Assembly: GCF_029215955.1 (NCBI RefSeq)
Contig: NZ_JAEMVA010000001.1
Location: 45,957 to 109,956 of the forward strand
From: Sulfurimonas sp. SAG-AH-194-I05
GTDB lineage: Bacteria; Campylobacterota; Campylobacteria; Campylobacterales; Sulfurimonadaceae
DNA length: 64,000 bases
Direction of reading: 5' to 3'
Within the stretch, counting starts at the first letter, position 1. Each line of letters opens with the position of its first letter. The notes under the pieces are model-generated. The model saw nothing but the letters and a program-made list of their open reading frames with translations, was not told where the DNA came from and ran no database searches. The position numbers and the translations under genes are program-made. Of the stretch, positions 8,875-16,017 are shown in pieces.

Positions 8875-9822
8875 ATGAAAAATAAAGAACCTTTAATTGC
8901 AGTTGTAGTTATTTTCTTCTCTTTAGTAACATACTATTTGGTTGAGCCTTATGCACATCATGTACTACATAAAGAAGTTATAAGTAAAAACTTTGCGTAT
9001 GCTGACTTACCGGCGATTACAAAAACTGGTGATGCAACACGTGGTCAAGAGCTTTTGATGGGTGCAGGGGCGTGTGTTGGATGTCACTCTATAGAAGTTG
9101 CCGGTATACCAGCAACAATGACACCACATGATGCTGCTGCTGCTTATGGTGTAAATCCACCTGACCTTAGTAACATGGGTGTAATGTACGATGAAAAATT
9201 CTTAGCAGATGTTATTAAAAATCCTTCCCATGCTATGATGAATGAACATATGTTTGACGCTGAAAAAGGCTTAATGCACCCTATGCCTCCTTTTTATGGT
9301 GCAGGTGGTGACATAGACCAAGAGGTAGCTGACATGGTAGCGTATATGCAATCTATTTCAGTTACTAAAGAAGACGTTACTCCAAAAATGGCATATGAAA
9401 ATGCATGTGGAAGATGCCACGCTTTAGAGTATGAAAAATGGACACAAATTGGTACACATAAAAACTTTAAAGATAAAAAAGACGATTTAGCATACCAAAT
9501 TGACTTTATTAAGTACAAAGAGTCTATTACTGGGTTTATGGGAAAACTTCCACCAGATTTAAGTATGTATATCCGTTCACGTGGAGAGCATTTTATAAGT
9601 ACATTTATAGAAGACCCGCAAGCACATTTACCAGGAACAAGTATGCCTCGTGTTGGTGTAACTGCGGACACAGCTGAAAAAGTAATCGAGTACCTTAAAG
9701 ATGCTGGAGATACTAAAAGAGTTGAAAGAGAAGAAATTGGACAGTATGTAATGATATACATCGTTATATTTGCTATTTTTGCTTTCCTTTGGAAACGCCA
9801 AGTTTGGAAAGAATTACATTAA
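8875..9822 (+). CDS. petC: Di-heme cytochrome c subunit of the bc1 complex
   Basis: This 315-residue protein replaces cytochrome c1 in the Campylobacterota complex. It has an N-terminal membrane anchor (LIAVVVIFFSLVTYYLVEP), two c-heme motifs (CVGCH near residue 66 and CGRCH near residue 178), each with a downstream Met as likely axial ligand (HPMPPFYG, TSMPRVG), and a C-terminal membrane helix before a basic tail. The two-heme layout suggests gene duplication and direct transfer to a terminal oxidase or soluble cytochrome. It ends the pet operon, followed by a candidate sRNA and terminator. Confidence 0.95.
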   Translation: MKNKEPLIAVVVIFFSLVTYYLVEPYAHHVLHKEVISKNFAYADLPAITKTGDATRGQELLMGAGACVGCHSIEVAGIPATMTPHDAAAAYGVNPPDLSNMGVMYDEKFLADVIKNPSHAMMNEHMFDAEKGLMHPMPPFYGAGGDIDQEVADMVAYMQSISVTKEDVTPKMAYENACGRCHALEYEKWTQIGTHKNFKDKKDDLAYQIDFIKYKESITGFMGKLPPDLSMYIRSRGEHFISTFIEDPQAHLPGTSMPRVGVTADTAEKVIEYLKDAGDTKRVEREEIGQYVMIYIVIFAIFAFLWKRQVWKELH

Positions 9823-9840
9823 GTTTATAGAGATAATTTA

Positions 9841-9849
9841 TGCTATAAT
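9841..9849 (+). promoter_or_regulatory. Extended -10 promoter (TGC-TATAAT) after petC
   Basis: A perfect TATAAT preceded by TGC lies only 19 bases after the petC stop, predicting transcription from about 9856 into a region that has no ORF but two hairpins. Near-identical TGCTATAAT boxes precede the RDD and aldehyde dehydrogenase genes. Confidence 0.5.
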
Positions 9850-9855
9850 AAATTT

Positions 9856-9957
9856 GTTAAACAAAACTTTCTTTTATATTTACAGCTGATTACTGTAAAG
9901 GGTATTAGATATTAAAAGGGGCAGCATGATTTTTCATGTTGCCCCTTTTTTTTGCTT
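9856..9957 (+). ncRNA. Candidate small RNA of about 100 nt
   Basis: Bounded by the extended -10 box at 9841-9849 and a strong rho-independent terminator, the segment has no credible ORF. It contains a first hairpin (TTTACAG at 9879-9885 with CTGTAAA at 9893-9899, seven-base loop), an unpaired AU-rich linker, and the terminator stem. This promoter, 5' stem, linker and terminator order is that of trans-acting sRNAs. It does not match tmRNA, SRP RNA or 6S RNA as I know them. It could simply be the petC 3' end with a chance promoter. Confidence 0.45.
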
Positions 9958-9958
9958 T
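9914..9958 (+). terminator. Strong rho-independent terminator
   Basis: AAAAGGGGCARCATGA pairs with TCATGTTGCCCCTTTT across a short T-rich loop and is followed by a run of eight Ts. It would end the pet operon and the candidate sRNA; the A-rich left arm makes it usable on the minus strand as well. Confidence 0.9.
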
Positions 9959-9970
9959 TTTAGAAAGTAG

Positions 9971-10056
9971 TATTTATGCTATTAATTTTGTCGTTTTGTT
10001 TCGTAACACGACTTTATTAATAAAGGGAGGGATTTAATCACCCCTCTGCATAAATA
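9971..10056. other. Multi-branched inverted-repeat block of unknown role
   Basis: Outer arms TATTTATGC (9971-9979) and GCATAAATA (10048-10056) enclose three smaller foldable parts: GTCG/CGAC plus TGTT/AACA around TCGT (9990-10012), the palindrome TTTATTAATAAA (10013-10024), and GAGGG/CCCTC (10027-10046). Nothing here codes. It could be a structured RNA, on either strand, or a protein-binding region upstream of the RDD promoter. I do not recognise a known riboswitch or RNA family. Confidence 0.35.
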
Positions 10057-10060
10057 TTAA

Positions 10061-10069
10061 TGCTATAAT
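10061..10069 (+). promoter_or_regulatory. Extended -10 promoter of the RDD gene, leaderless
   Basis: TGC-TATAAT ends 6 bases before the ATG at 10076, so the predicted transcript start falls on or within a base of the start codon. No Shine-Dalgarno is present in that gap, consistent with a leaderless mRNA. The 16 bases TTAATGCTATAATTAC are repeated exactly before the aldehyde dehydrogenase gene. Confidence 0.6.
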
Positions 10070-10075
10070 TACTTT

Positions 10076-10540
10076 ATGAGATTCAGAAACCTAAAAAAAC
10101 AAGCAAACAAAAAGAACTTTCAAAAAAAAGAACTTCCAAATATCAAATATGCTTCTTATGCCGATAGAATAAAAGCATTTATAGTGGACCTTTTTATGAT
10201 ATATGCTCCCTTGCTTTATATAATCACTTATGTATTTATGGATGGAAAAGATGATTTTCAGTCTTCTCAGGTTGCTCCTTTTATGGGAGTAGTAGTTTAT
10301 GGGCTTATATATTCTGTTTTATTAACTAAGTTTGGGCAGACACCTGGGAAAAAAGCGTATGAAATTGAGACAGTAGATGCTAAAACGTATAAAAGAATTG
10401 GACTATCTCGAGCAATTTGGCGGTATATTTGCTTTTTATTTACGGCTACGACACTTTTAGGGTTACTTTTACCACTTTATACAAAAGAAAAAAAAGCACT
10501 TCATGACATCCTATCAGGCACTATAAATAGGTCTTTGTGA
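10076..10540 (+). CDS. RDD family membrane protein
   Basis: The 154-residue protein has a very basic N-terminus (about 30 residues), then the RDD signature: ASYADRIKAFIVDLFMIYAP with Arg and Asp in the first helix, a second helix around VVVYGLIYSVLL followed by TPGKKAYEIETVDA, and a third hydrophobic segment. The family consists of small membrane proteins of mostly unknown role; some are thought to be sodium/proton antiporters. It is a single-gene unit with its own promoter, and translation seems to start at or near the mRNA 5' end. Confidence 0.85.
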   Translation: MRFRNLKKQANKKNFQKKELPNIKYASYADRIKAFIVDLFMIYAPLLYIITYVFMDGKDDFQSSQVAPFMGVVVYGLIYSVLLTKFGQTPGKKAYEIETVDAKTYKRIGLSRAIWRYICFLFTATTLLGLLLPLYTKEKKALHDILSGTINRSL

Positions 10541-10637
10541 CACTATATGAAAGTCGATAAAAATTCAAGAGTGTTTCAAAAGTAAACAAAGTGTAAATAA
10601 ACTTCTCTATTTAAACTTCCTTTAAATTAACAATCAC

Positions 10638-10764
10638 TATAATTTGGAGTCTCAAATACATTACGGTGTGAGTCTTAGTAAATGAATTGTTCATTCTTTA
10701 CTAGTTCATTAACTATCACTTCATATTAAGTGGTGTAACAAAAAAAAACAAAACAGGATTACAA
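10638..10764 (+). promoter_or_regulatory. Promoter and structured 5' leader of the porin gene
   Basis: TATAAT at 10638-10643 predicts a start near 10650, leaving a leader of about 115 bases. The leader has a hairpin with arms AGTAAA/TTTACT and TGAA/TTCA and a second, CACTT/AAGTG, then an A-rich stretch and AGGA before the ATG. A long folded leader is common for abundant outer-membrane protein mRNAs and could be an sRNA target. No known riboswitch is recognised. Confidence 0.45.
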
Positions 10765-11958
10765 ATGAAAAAAATTTTATTATCTGCTGCTGTTGCAGCA
10801 ATGGCACTAACAACTACAGCTTCTGCATTAGAAGACATCAAGGTTAACGGTCAAGCTAAAGTTTGGTACGAAACTAACAATGGTGGAGCAACTGGTCTTT
10901 TTGATAAAAAGAATGCAACGGGAGAGCTTACTTTTAAACTTGGTATGACTGGTAAAAAAGGTAATGTTGGTTTTGGTGCTACTATCGTTCAAACTGGTAC
11001 TCTTGGTTTAACTACTAACTTAGTTAATGGTGCTCGTTCTGGTGCTGCTAATACTAGTACTACTACTCCTGCTGGTGTTGTTGATGGAGATATGTTTGTA
11101 AGTGAAATGTACATTACTGCTCCTTTAGGTGCTAAAACTTTACTTAAATTAGGTAAGCAAGAATTACAAACTCCTTTAGCATTTACTGAAAAATGGGCTT
11201 CTGTAAACAATACTTTTGATGCTGCTGTAGTTATCAATAACTCTATTAGCAATGTAACTTTAGTTGCTGCATATGTTGGTCAAAGTAATGGTGCTGCTCT
11301 AAATCTTAACAATGGTTTTACAGGTAGTTACCTAAATCCTACTGGTACTGCAGGTGGAGCTGGTGCAACATATATGTTAGCATTTCATTATAAAGGTGGA
11401 GTAGCTGTTAATGGTTTTGCTTACTCTATTCAAAATGTTGCTAAAGCATACTGGATCGATGCTTCTACTAAACTTGCTGGAGCTAAGGTTAAAGGTTATG
11501 CTGTTCATATGGCAACTGAAACTGTTGGCGCTGACAATACTAATGCATTTGCATTATCTGCTGGTATGAAAGCTGGTTCAGTAAACTTATTTGCTGCTGC
11601 TTCAACTGTTAGTGATAGCAATGCTGTTGCTGCTTCTTTAGCTGTAGGTAATACTGCAACTGGTAGTAAGAAAACTAAACTTCCAACTATGGGTTATTAC
11701 TTAGATGGTTTAGCTGTTTCACAACCAGGTTCAACTGCATTAAAACTTAAAGCTTCTGGAAAAGCAGCTGGTATGGGTCTTGCTCTTCAAGGAATTAGAG
11801 ATGACAACAGTAATACTAATTTAACACAAAATGAATTAAACTTTATTGTTACCAAAAAACTAGGTGATTTTAATGTTAAAACAGTGCTTATGCACCGTGA
11901 TTTCGAAAATACTCCTTCTCAACAACATGTTCGTGTTATTGCATCTGTAAACTTTTAG
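10765..11958 (+). CDS. Outer-membrane porin of the Campylobacterota Opr type
   Basis: The 397 residues begin with a signal peptide (KKILLSAAVAAMALTTTASA, cleavage after residue 22 or so), followed by alternating amphipathic strands rich in Gly, Asn and Ala, and end in Phe (VRVIASVNF), the usual barrel C-terminus recognised by BAM. Codon choice is noticeably biased towards GCT, ACT and GGT, unlike its neighbours, which points to high expression. The substrate cannot be told; the family (Opr/MOMP-like) forms general or anion-selective channels. It has its own promoter and terminator. Confidence 0.85.
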   Translation: MKKILLSAAVAAMALTTTASALEDIKVNGQAKVWYETNNGGATGLFDKKNATGELTFKLGMTGKKGNVGFGATIVQTGTLGLTTNLVNGARSGAANTSTTTPAGVVDGDMFVSEMYITAPLGAKTLLKLGKQELQTPLAFTEKWASVNNTFDAAVVINNSISNVTLVAAYVGQSNGAALNLNNGFTGSYLNPTGTAGGAGATYMLAFHYKGGVAVNGFAYSIQNVAKAYWIDASTKLAGAKVKGYAVHMATETVGADNTNAFALSAGMKAGSVNLFAAASTVSDSNAVAASLAVGNTATGSKKTKLPTMGYYLDGLAVSQPGSTALKLKASGKAAGMGLALQGIRDDNSNTNLTQNELNFIVTKKLGDFNVKTVLMHRDFENTPSQQHVRVIASVNF

Positions 11959-11979
11959 TCTAAACTTAGAACTACAGAC

Positions 11980-12018
11980 TTTCCAAGCTTCGGCTTGGAA
12001 ATATTTCCCTCCTTTTTT
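11980..12018 (+). terminator. Rho-independent terminator of the porin gene
   Basis: TTTCCAAGC pairs perfectly with GCTTGGAAA around the extra-stable TTCG tetraloop (11980-12001), and a T-rich tract runs to about 12018. It lies 21 bases after the porin stop. Confidence 0.92.
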
Positions 12019-12059
12019 CTAAATTAACTTTATTTACCTTTCTTTTTAATTTTCTTTAG

Positions 12060-12065
12060 TATAAT
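12060..12065 (+). promoter_or_regulatory. -10 box for the SHOCT lipoprotein gene
   Basis: A perfect TATAAT overlaps the ATG at 12064, so that ATG cannot be the start; transcription would begin near 12072, about 22 bases before the ATG at 12094. Confidence 0.6.
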
Positions 12066-12093
12066 GCTCTTAAATACAATTAAGAGAGACTCT

Positions 12094-12837
12094 ATGCAAA
12101 AAATAGCCTTTATAACACTTTTAGTCTTAGGAATGATTTTTACATCATGTTCACAAATTCCTTTTCAAGCAAAAAAACCCTCAAAAAACACAGCCTTAGT
12201 ATATGTTTACTCACTTGCAAATGGTTCTATTTCAGATACAGATACCGATAGTAAATATAAACTCTTTATAAATGGAAGAAGCACAAATGGTGTTTTAGAA
12301 GAGCATGCGTATAATACTTATGATTTTAAAGCAGTAAGTATTACCTTGTCAATGACTAGACAGTACCTGGAAAGAAAAAACATAAGTCTTACCCTTAAAG
12401 CAGGAAAAGTTTACTATGTCAGAGTACAAACAAACTCAAATAGATTTGCTGACTTTGACTTTGAGGTAGTGGATGAAACTACAGCCTTACAAGAACTCAA
12501 AGAAACACATTTATCAGGGAAGTACGAAAAGTCTGACTCTATTATAGGTTCATTACTAGGTTCAAGTGAAGATAAAAACGATGAACTCATGCAAAAAGAC
12601 AAAGTAAATACAGGCGCTAAACTCAGTGAATCTGAAATAAATGCTATGATAGACAAAAGAATGGAAGCCCTAAGAGGTACAAGCACAAGTACATCATCAT
12701 CAACAAAAGTAATCCAAACAGGAACAAGTTCAGGCTCAAAACTAAACGACCTAAGAAATGCCTACGAGATGAAAAAACAAGGAATGCTAACAAACGAAGA
12801 ATTCAAAGCAATGAAAGCTGAGATTTTATCAAAATAA
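12094..12837 (+). CDS. Lipoprotein with DUF2846-like and C-terminal SHOCT domains
   Basis: I choose ATG 12094 because AAGAGAG precedes it and the upstream ATG lies in the promoter. The protein starts with a lipoprotein signal whose lipobox ends at Cys20 (MIFTSC). Residues of about 30-140 resemble DUF2846 lipoproteins (KNTALVYVYSL, KAGKVYYVRV). A low-complexity Ser/Thr linker leads to a C-terminal SHOCT domain (KLNDLRNAYEMKKQGMLTNE), a short helical element often found at protein ends. The expected place is the inner or outer membrane, facing the periplasm. The exact function is unknown. It is 17 bases from the coiled-coil gene. Confidence 0.75.
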   Translation: MQKIAFITLLVLGMIFTSCSQIPFQAKKPSKNTALVYVYSLANGSISDTDTDSKYKLFINGRSTNGVLEEHAYNTYDFKAVSITLSMTRQYLERKNISLTLKAGKVYYVRVQTNSNRFADFDFEVVDETTALQELKETHLSGKYEKSDSIIGSLLGSSEDKNDELMQKDKVNTGAKLSESEINAMIDKRMEALRGTSTSTSSSTKVIQTGTSSGSKLNDLRNAYEMKKQGMLTNEEFKAMKAEILSK

Positions 12838-12854
12838 ATGCTAAGGAGTAAAAA

Positions 12855-13244
12855 ATGATAGACTTATCACAAGAGCTAGAAGCAGAAAACTTAACGCAAA
12901 AAGACATTATGACCTTTTTGCTTCATAGCACACAGCACACAGCAACTAGAGAAGAACTGCAAGCAGTAAAAACAGAACTGAAAAATGAAATTCAAGAAGT
13001 AAGAACAGAGCTGAAAAAAGAAATTCAAGAAGTAAGAACAGATATGCAAGTACTAAAAACAGAACTAAAAACAGAAATTCAAGAAGTAAGAACAGATATG
13101 CAAGTACTAAAAACAGAATTAAAAACAGAAATAAGTAAAATAGACGCCAAATTCGATAGAATGCAATGGCTTATAATAAGTACAATAGTTGTTGTACTCT
13201 TAAAAGAACAAATTATAAGCGTATTTACGATGCTTGTTAAATAG
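12855..13244 (+). CDS. Coiled-coil protein with C-terminal membrane helix, built from tandem repeats
   Basis: The 129-residue protein has a short N-terminal helix, then a long parallel coiled coil made of repeated 11-residue units (T-E-L-K-x-E-I-Q-E-V-R) and an 18-residue variant with M-Q-V-L-K, and ends with a single transmembrane helix (WLIISTIVVVLLKEQIISVF). The DNA repeats are nearly exact: GAAATTCAAGAAGTAAGAACAGA occurs around 12987, 13020 and 13074. The pattern recalls Bdr-like/DUF1640 coiled-coil membrane proteins. It is immediately upstream of an Rpn nuclease gene (16 bases before its start), suggesting a shared transcript. The function is not known. Confidence 0.7.
   Translation: MIDLSQELEAENLTQKDIMTFLLHSTQHTATREELQAVKTELKNEIQEVRTELKKEIQEVRTDMQVLKTELKTEIQEVRTDMQVLKTELKTEISKIDAKFDRMQWLIISTIVVVLLKEQIISVFTMLVK
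12987..13140 (+). repeat. Nested tandem repeats in the coiled-coil gene
   Basis: A 33-base unit occurs twice and is followed by a 54-base unit that occurs about twice, all sharing a 23-base core. All units keep the frame, so changes in copy number would lengthen or shorten the coiled coil without breaking the gene. Confidence 0.75.
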
Positions 13245-13260
13245 TTCTCTAAGGAAAAAA

Positions 13261-14157
13261 ATGAAATTCGCAGACCCCAAAAATGACTTAGCTTTTAAAA
13301 AGATTTTTGGTGATGAGAATCATACAAATATACTTATTTCATTTTTAAATTCAGTACTAGACTTTAAAGATGAAAAGACAATAGTAGAAGTGTCTTTAGC
13401 AAACCCATACCAAGTACCTAAGATTCCAGAACTAAAAGAAACTATCTTAGATATAAAAGCAAAAAATAGAAATAATGACACCTTTATAGTTGAAATGCAA
13501 AAAAAAGACTTGGGTGATTTTACGAAAAGAAGCCTTTACTATACATCTAAAGCTTATATATCACAACTCCCACGAGGTCAAGACTATACTAGACTTAAAA
13601 AAGTATACTTTATAGGTATACTAAACTTTAATATATTTGAAAACAAAAACTATGTATCCAGACATCTTATTATAAATCAAGAAACAAATACCCAAGACTT
13701 AGACGACTTTGAATTTAGCTTTATAGAACTCCATAAGTTTAATAAAGACCTCTCAGAATTAAAATCACACCTAGATAAATGGATATACTTCATAAAAAAT
13801 GCAAGTGACTTAAGCCTAGTACCAGAACAATATAAAGAAATAAAAGAGTTCAAAGAAGCATTCAACATAGCAACCCAAACCTCATGGAATAAAAAAGAGA
13901 TAGAAGTATACGACTACATAAGCCTAAAAGAGTTCGACGAAATAAACGCTTTAAAAACTGCTGAAAGAAAAGGCATGGAAAAAGGGATGGAAAAAGGCAT
14001 GGAAAAAGGGATGGAAAAAGGCATGGAAAAAGGCATGGAAAAAGGCATGGAAAAAAGAAACATTGAAATAGCAAAAAACCTTCTTGATATACTTGATGAT
14101 GAGATGATTGCTTTAAAAACAGGATTATCCATGGAGTTAATAAAAAAATTACGATAA
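13261..14157 (+). CDS. Rpn-family PD-(D/E)XK nuclease with seven GMEK repeats
   Basis: AAGGA lies 6 bases before the ATG at 13261; a longer frame from TTG 13234 has no support. The 298-residue protein begins DPKNDLAFKKIFG, the typical opening of Rpn/transposase_31-like nucleases. The PD-(D/E)XK core follows (ILDIKAK then FIVEMQ). Near residue 238 a helix of seven GMEK units leads to a conserved tail (NIEIAKNLLDILDD). In E. coli, Rpn nucleases are antiphage toxins restrained by a separately translated C-terminal product, and helix repeats of four residues vary among strains. An internal start is plausible here, as each repeat has an ATG. A paralogue lies at 44.9 kb. Confidence 0.85.
   Translation: MKFADPKNDLAFKKIFGDENHTNILISFLNSVLDFKDEKTIVEVSLANPYQVPKIPELKETILDIKAKNRNNDTFIVEMQKKDLGDFTKRSLYYTSKAYISQLPRGQDYTRLKKVYFIGILNFNIFENKNYVSRHLIINQETNTQDLDDFEFSFIELHKFNKDLSELKSHLDKWIYFIKNASDLSLVPEQYKEIKEFKEAFNIATQTSWNKKEIEVYDYISLKEFDEINALKTAERKGMEKGMEKGMEKGMEKGMEKGMEKGMEKRNIEIAKNLLDILDDEMIALKTGLSMELIKKLR
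13972..14055 (+). repeat. Seven 12-base tandem repeats (GMEK) in the Rpn gene
   Basis: Units are GGCATGGAAAAA or GGGATGGAAAAA; the two forms alternate in the first five copies. Each unit encodes Gly-Met-Glu-Lys. Being a multiple of three, slippage changes repeat number without frameshift. Confidence 0.95.
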
Positions 14158-14219
14158 TATTTAAAGCTGAGACTTTATCGTAGTAAATTATATTTATAAT
14201 TTTTTTACATTACCCGTAG

Positions 14220-14225
14220 TATAAT
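14220..14225 (+). promoter_or_regulatory. -10 box upstream of moaA
   Basis: TATAAT 68 bases before the moaA ATG, in the AT-rich gap after the Rpn gene, probably drives the moaA-queE-queD unit. The start codon is preceded by AAGTAAG. Confidence 0.55.
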
Positions 14226-14293
14226 ACGTTACTTAATATATAAAATTACGGTAAGGCTAATAGTGAAAGAATTCAAGAGAAAAGTAAGACATA

Positions 14294-15259
14294 ATGCTAA
14301 TCGATAGTTACGACAGAGTAGTAGATTACTTACGTGTTTCAGTTACAGAACGTTGTAACTTTAGATGTACCTACTGTATGCCTGAAAAGCCTTTTTCTTG
14401 GGTACCTAAAGAAAACCTCCTTACTTTTGAAGAGTTGTTTGAGTTTATGAAAGTAGCTATTGACGAGGGTGTTAAAAAGATCCGTATTACTGGTGGAGAA
14501 CCCCTTCTCCGTGAGGGTTTAGATAAATTTATTAGAATGATTTATGACTATGCCCCGAGTGTTGACTTAGCAATGACTACAAATGCTTTTTTACTCAAAG
14601 GTACAGCACAAAAGCTTAAAGACGCAGGGCTTAAACGTATAAATGTAAGTATAGATACTTTAATTCCTAAAGTTGCACAAGATATAGCGGCAAAAGATGT
14701 TTTAAAAAATGTTTTAGAAGGTGTTGAAGAAGCTTTAAAAGTTGGGCTAAAAGTTAAAGTAAATATGGTTCCTATGAAAACTGTAAATGCACAAGAAATA
14801 GTAAGTGTTTTAGAATACTGCAAAGAACGAAATATGTCGATTCGGTTTATAGAATACATGGAAAATAAGTTTGCAGCTAAAGAAATAGTAGGTATGAAGT
14901 CTCCTGAACTTTTATCTATTTTATCGGAGCATTATGAGTTTAGTGATGATGGCTTCGATGGAACTTCACCTTCTCATTATTTTACTATGAAAGATGGGTA
15001 TCGTTTTGGAATAATAGAACCGTATGAAGATGACTTTTGTAAAAAATGTAATCGTATACGTTTAACAGCAGAGGGAAACCTTATACCGTGCCTTTATTTT
15101 GATGAGGCTTTGAGTATTAGAGACTCTATAAAAGCAGGAGACATTAAAGGTGCAGCTCTTGTATTAAAAGAAGTAGTTCGTACGAAACCTGAAAAAAACC
15201 GTTGGGGTGGCGAAGACGGAGAAGTCTCTTCACGTGCTTTTTATGAAACGGGTGGTTAA
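14294..15259 (+). CDS. moaA: GTP 3',8-cyclase MoaA
   Basis: MoaA is the radical-SAM enzyme that rearranges GTP in the first step of molybdopterin synthesis. The 321-residue protein has the SAM cluster cysteines C21, C25 and C28 ([10 protein letters not shown]), the GGEPLLR motif, and the second [4Fe-4S] cluster in CKKCNRIRL with a third Cys in NLIPC. It ends in Gly-Gly, the essential C-terminal tail inserted into the active site. The stop overlaps the queE start by one base. The molybdopterin is needed by the formate dehydrogenase at 26 kb; moeA lies close by on the other strand. Confidence 0.97.
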   Translation: MLIDSYDRVVDYLRVSVTERCNFRCTYCMPEKPFSWVPKENLLTFEELFEFMKVAIDEGVKKIRITGGEPLLREGLDKFIRMIYDYAPSVDLAMTTNAFLLKGTAQKLKDAGLKRINVSIDTLIPKVAQDIAAKDVLKNVLEGVEEALKVGLKVKVNMVPMKTVNAQEIVSVLEYCKERNMSIRFIEYMENKFAAKEIVGMKSPELLSILSEHYEFSDDGFDGTSPSHYFTMKDGYRFGIIEPYEDDFCKKCNRIRLTAEGNLIPCLYFDEALSIRDSIKAGDIKGAALVLKEVVRTKPEKNRWGGEDGEVSSRAFYETGG

Positions 15260-16017
15260 TGCTTTATTTAGTTGAACATTTTTACTCCATTCAAGGAGAA
15301 GGAAAGTATACTGGAACACCATCACTTTTTTTAAGGTTTGGTGGTTGTAACATGAAATGCGAAGGTTTTGGATGTATTGAAACATCTGCTTCTGGTGTAG
15401 ATATTTTAGGTTGCGACACTGTTTATGCTGTGAATAAAGAACATTTTTCACATGCTTGGAAAGAGATTAAACAAACAGAAGAACTTTTAGCAATTCTTGA
15501 TTTATATGAACTTCCACATGCTGTAGATATTGTACTCACAGGTGGCGAACCTCTTATTTATGCAAACGATAGTATTTTTATAGATTTTTTAAATGCTTTA
15601 TATGAAGGTGGGCATAGTATTACTTTTGAAACAAATGCTTCTTTACATGTGGACTTTGTTCAATACCCTGTTTACAAAGAATGTATATTTGCTTTATCTG
15701 TAAAGCTATCAAACTCTAATGAACCTTTGAAGAAAAGAGTGAATGGTGCCGTTATTTATTCTTTAGCAACACATGCAAAAGAGGCATTTTTTAAGTTCTC
15801 GATAGATGCAGAGTCTATCAACTTGGGTTTAGAAGAAGAAATAAACGATGTAATTATGCACGCACCTCAAACGAAGGTTTATTGCATGCCAGTTGGTGGC
15901 AATAAAGAAGAAGTAGAAAAAAACACAGAGCCCCTTATAGAATTTTGTAAGACAAAAGGGTATAATTTTTCAGATAGACTTCATATAAGAATATGGGATA
16001 AAAATAAGGGTGTCTAA
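15259..16017 (+). CDS. queE: 7-carboxy-7-deazaguanine synthase QueE, with widely spaced cysteines
   Basis: QueE converts 6-carboxytetrahydropterin to 7-carboxy-7-deazaguanine for queuosine. The 252 residues start with FYSIQGEGKYTGTPSLFLRFGG, a QueE hallmark. The usual CxxxCxxC radical-SAM cluster motif is changed: C30 and C34 are followed by C39 and, after an insertion, C52 in LGCDT. I think C52 is the third ligand, since Campylobacter QueE proteins also end this insertion in GCDT. TGGEPL is the SAM-binding GGE motif. It overlaps both moaA and queD by one base. Confidence 0.9.
   Translation: MLYLVEHFYSIQGEGKYTGTPSLFLRFGGCNMKCEGFGCIETSASGVDILGCDTVYAVNKEHFSHAWKEIKQTEELLAILDLYELPHAVDIVLTGGEPLIYANDSIFIDFLNALYEGGHSITFETNASLHVDFVQYPVYKECIFALSVKLSNSNEPLKKRVNGAVIYSLATHAKEAFFKFSIDAESINLGLEEEINDVIMHAPQTKVYCMPVGGNKEEVEKNTEPLIEFCKTKGYNFSDRLHIRIWDKNKGV

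Noticed and set aside
9294..9761. 155-residue minus-strand ORF within petC
   Set aside because: Antisense of the cytochrome gene, with no ribosome site or domain.
12064..12093. Upstream ATG for the SHOCT lipoprotein
   Set aside because: It lies inside the TATAAT box and would add residues before the lipoprotein signal.
12960..13140. Possible CRISPR-like array
   Set aside because: The direct repeats are contiguous, in frame and encode a coiled coil; there are no unique spacers and no cas genes.
13862..14132. Opposite-strand ORFs rich in MPFS repeats
   Set aside because: They are the complement of the GMEK tandem repeats in the Rpn gene and have no start signals.
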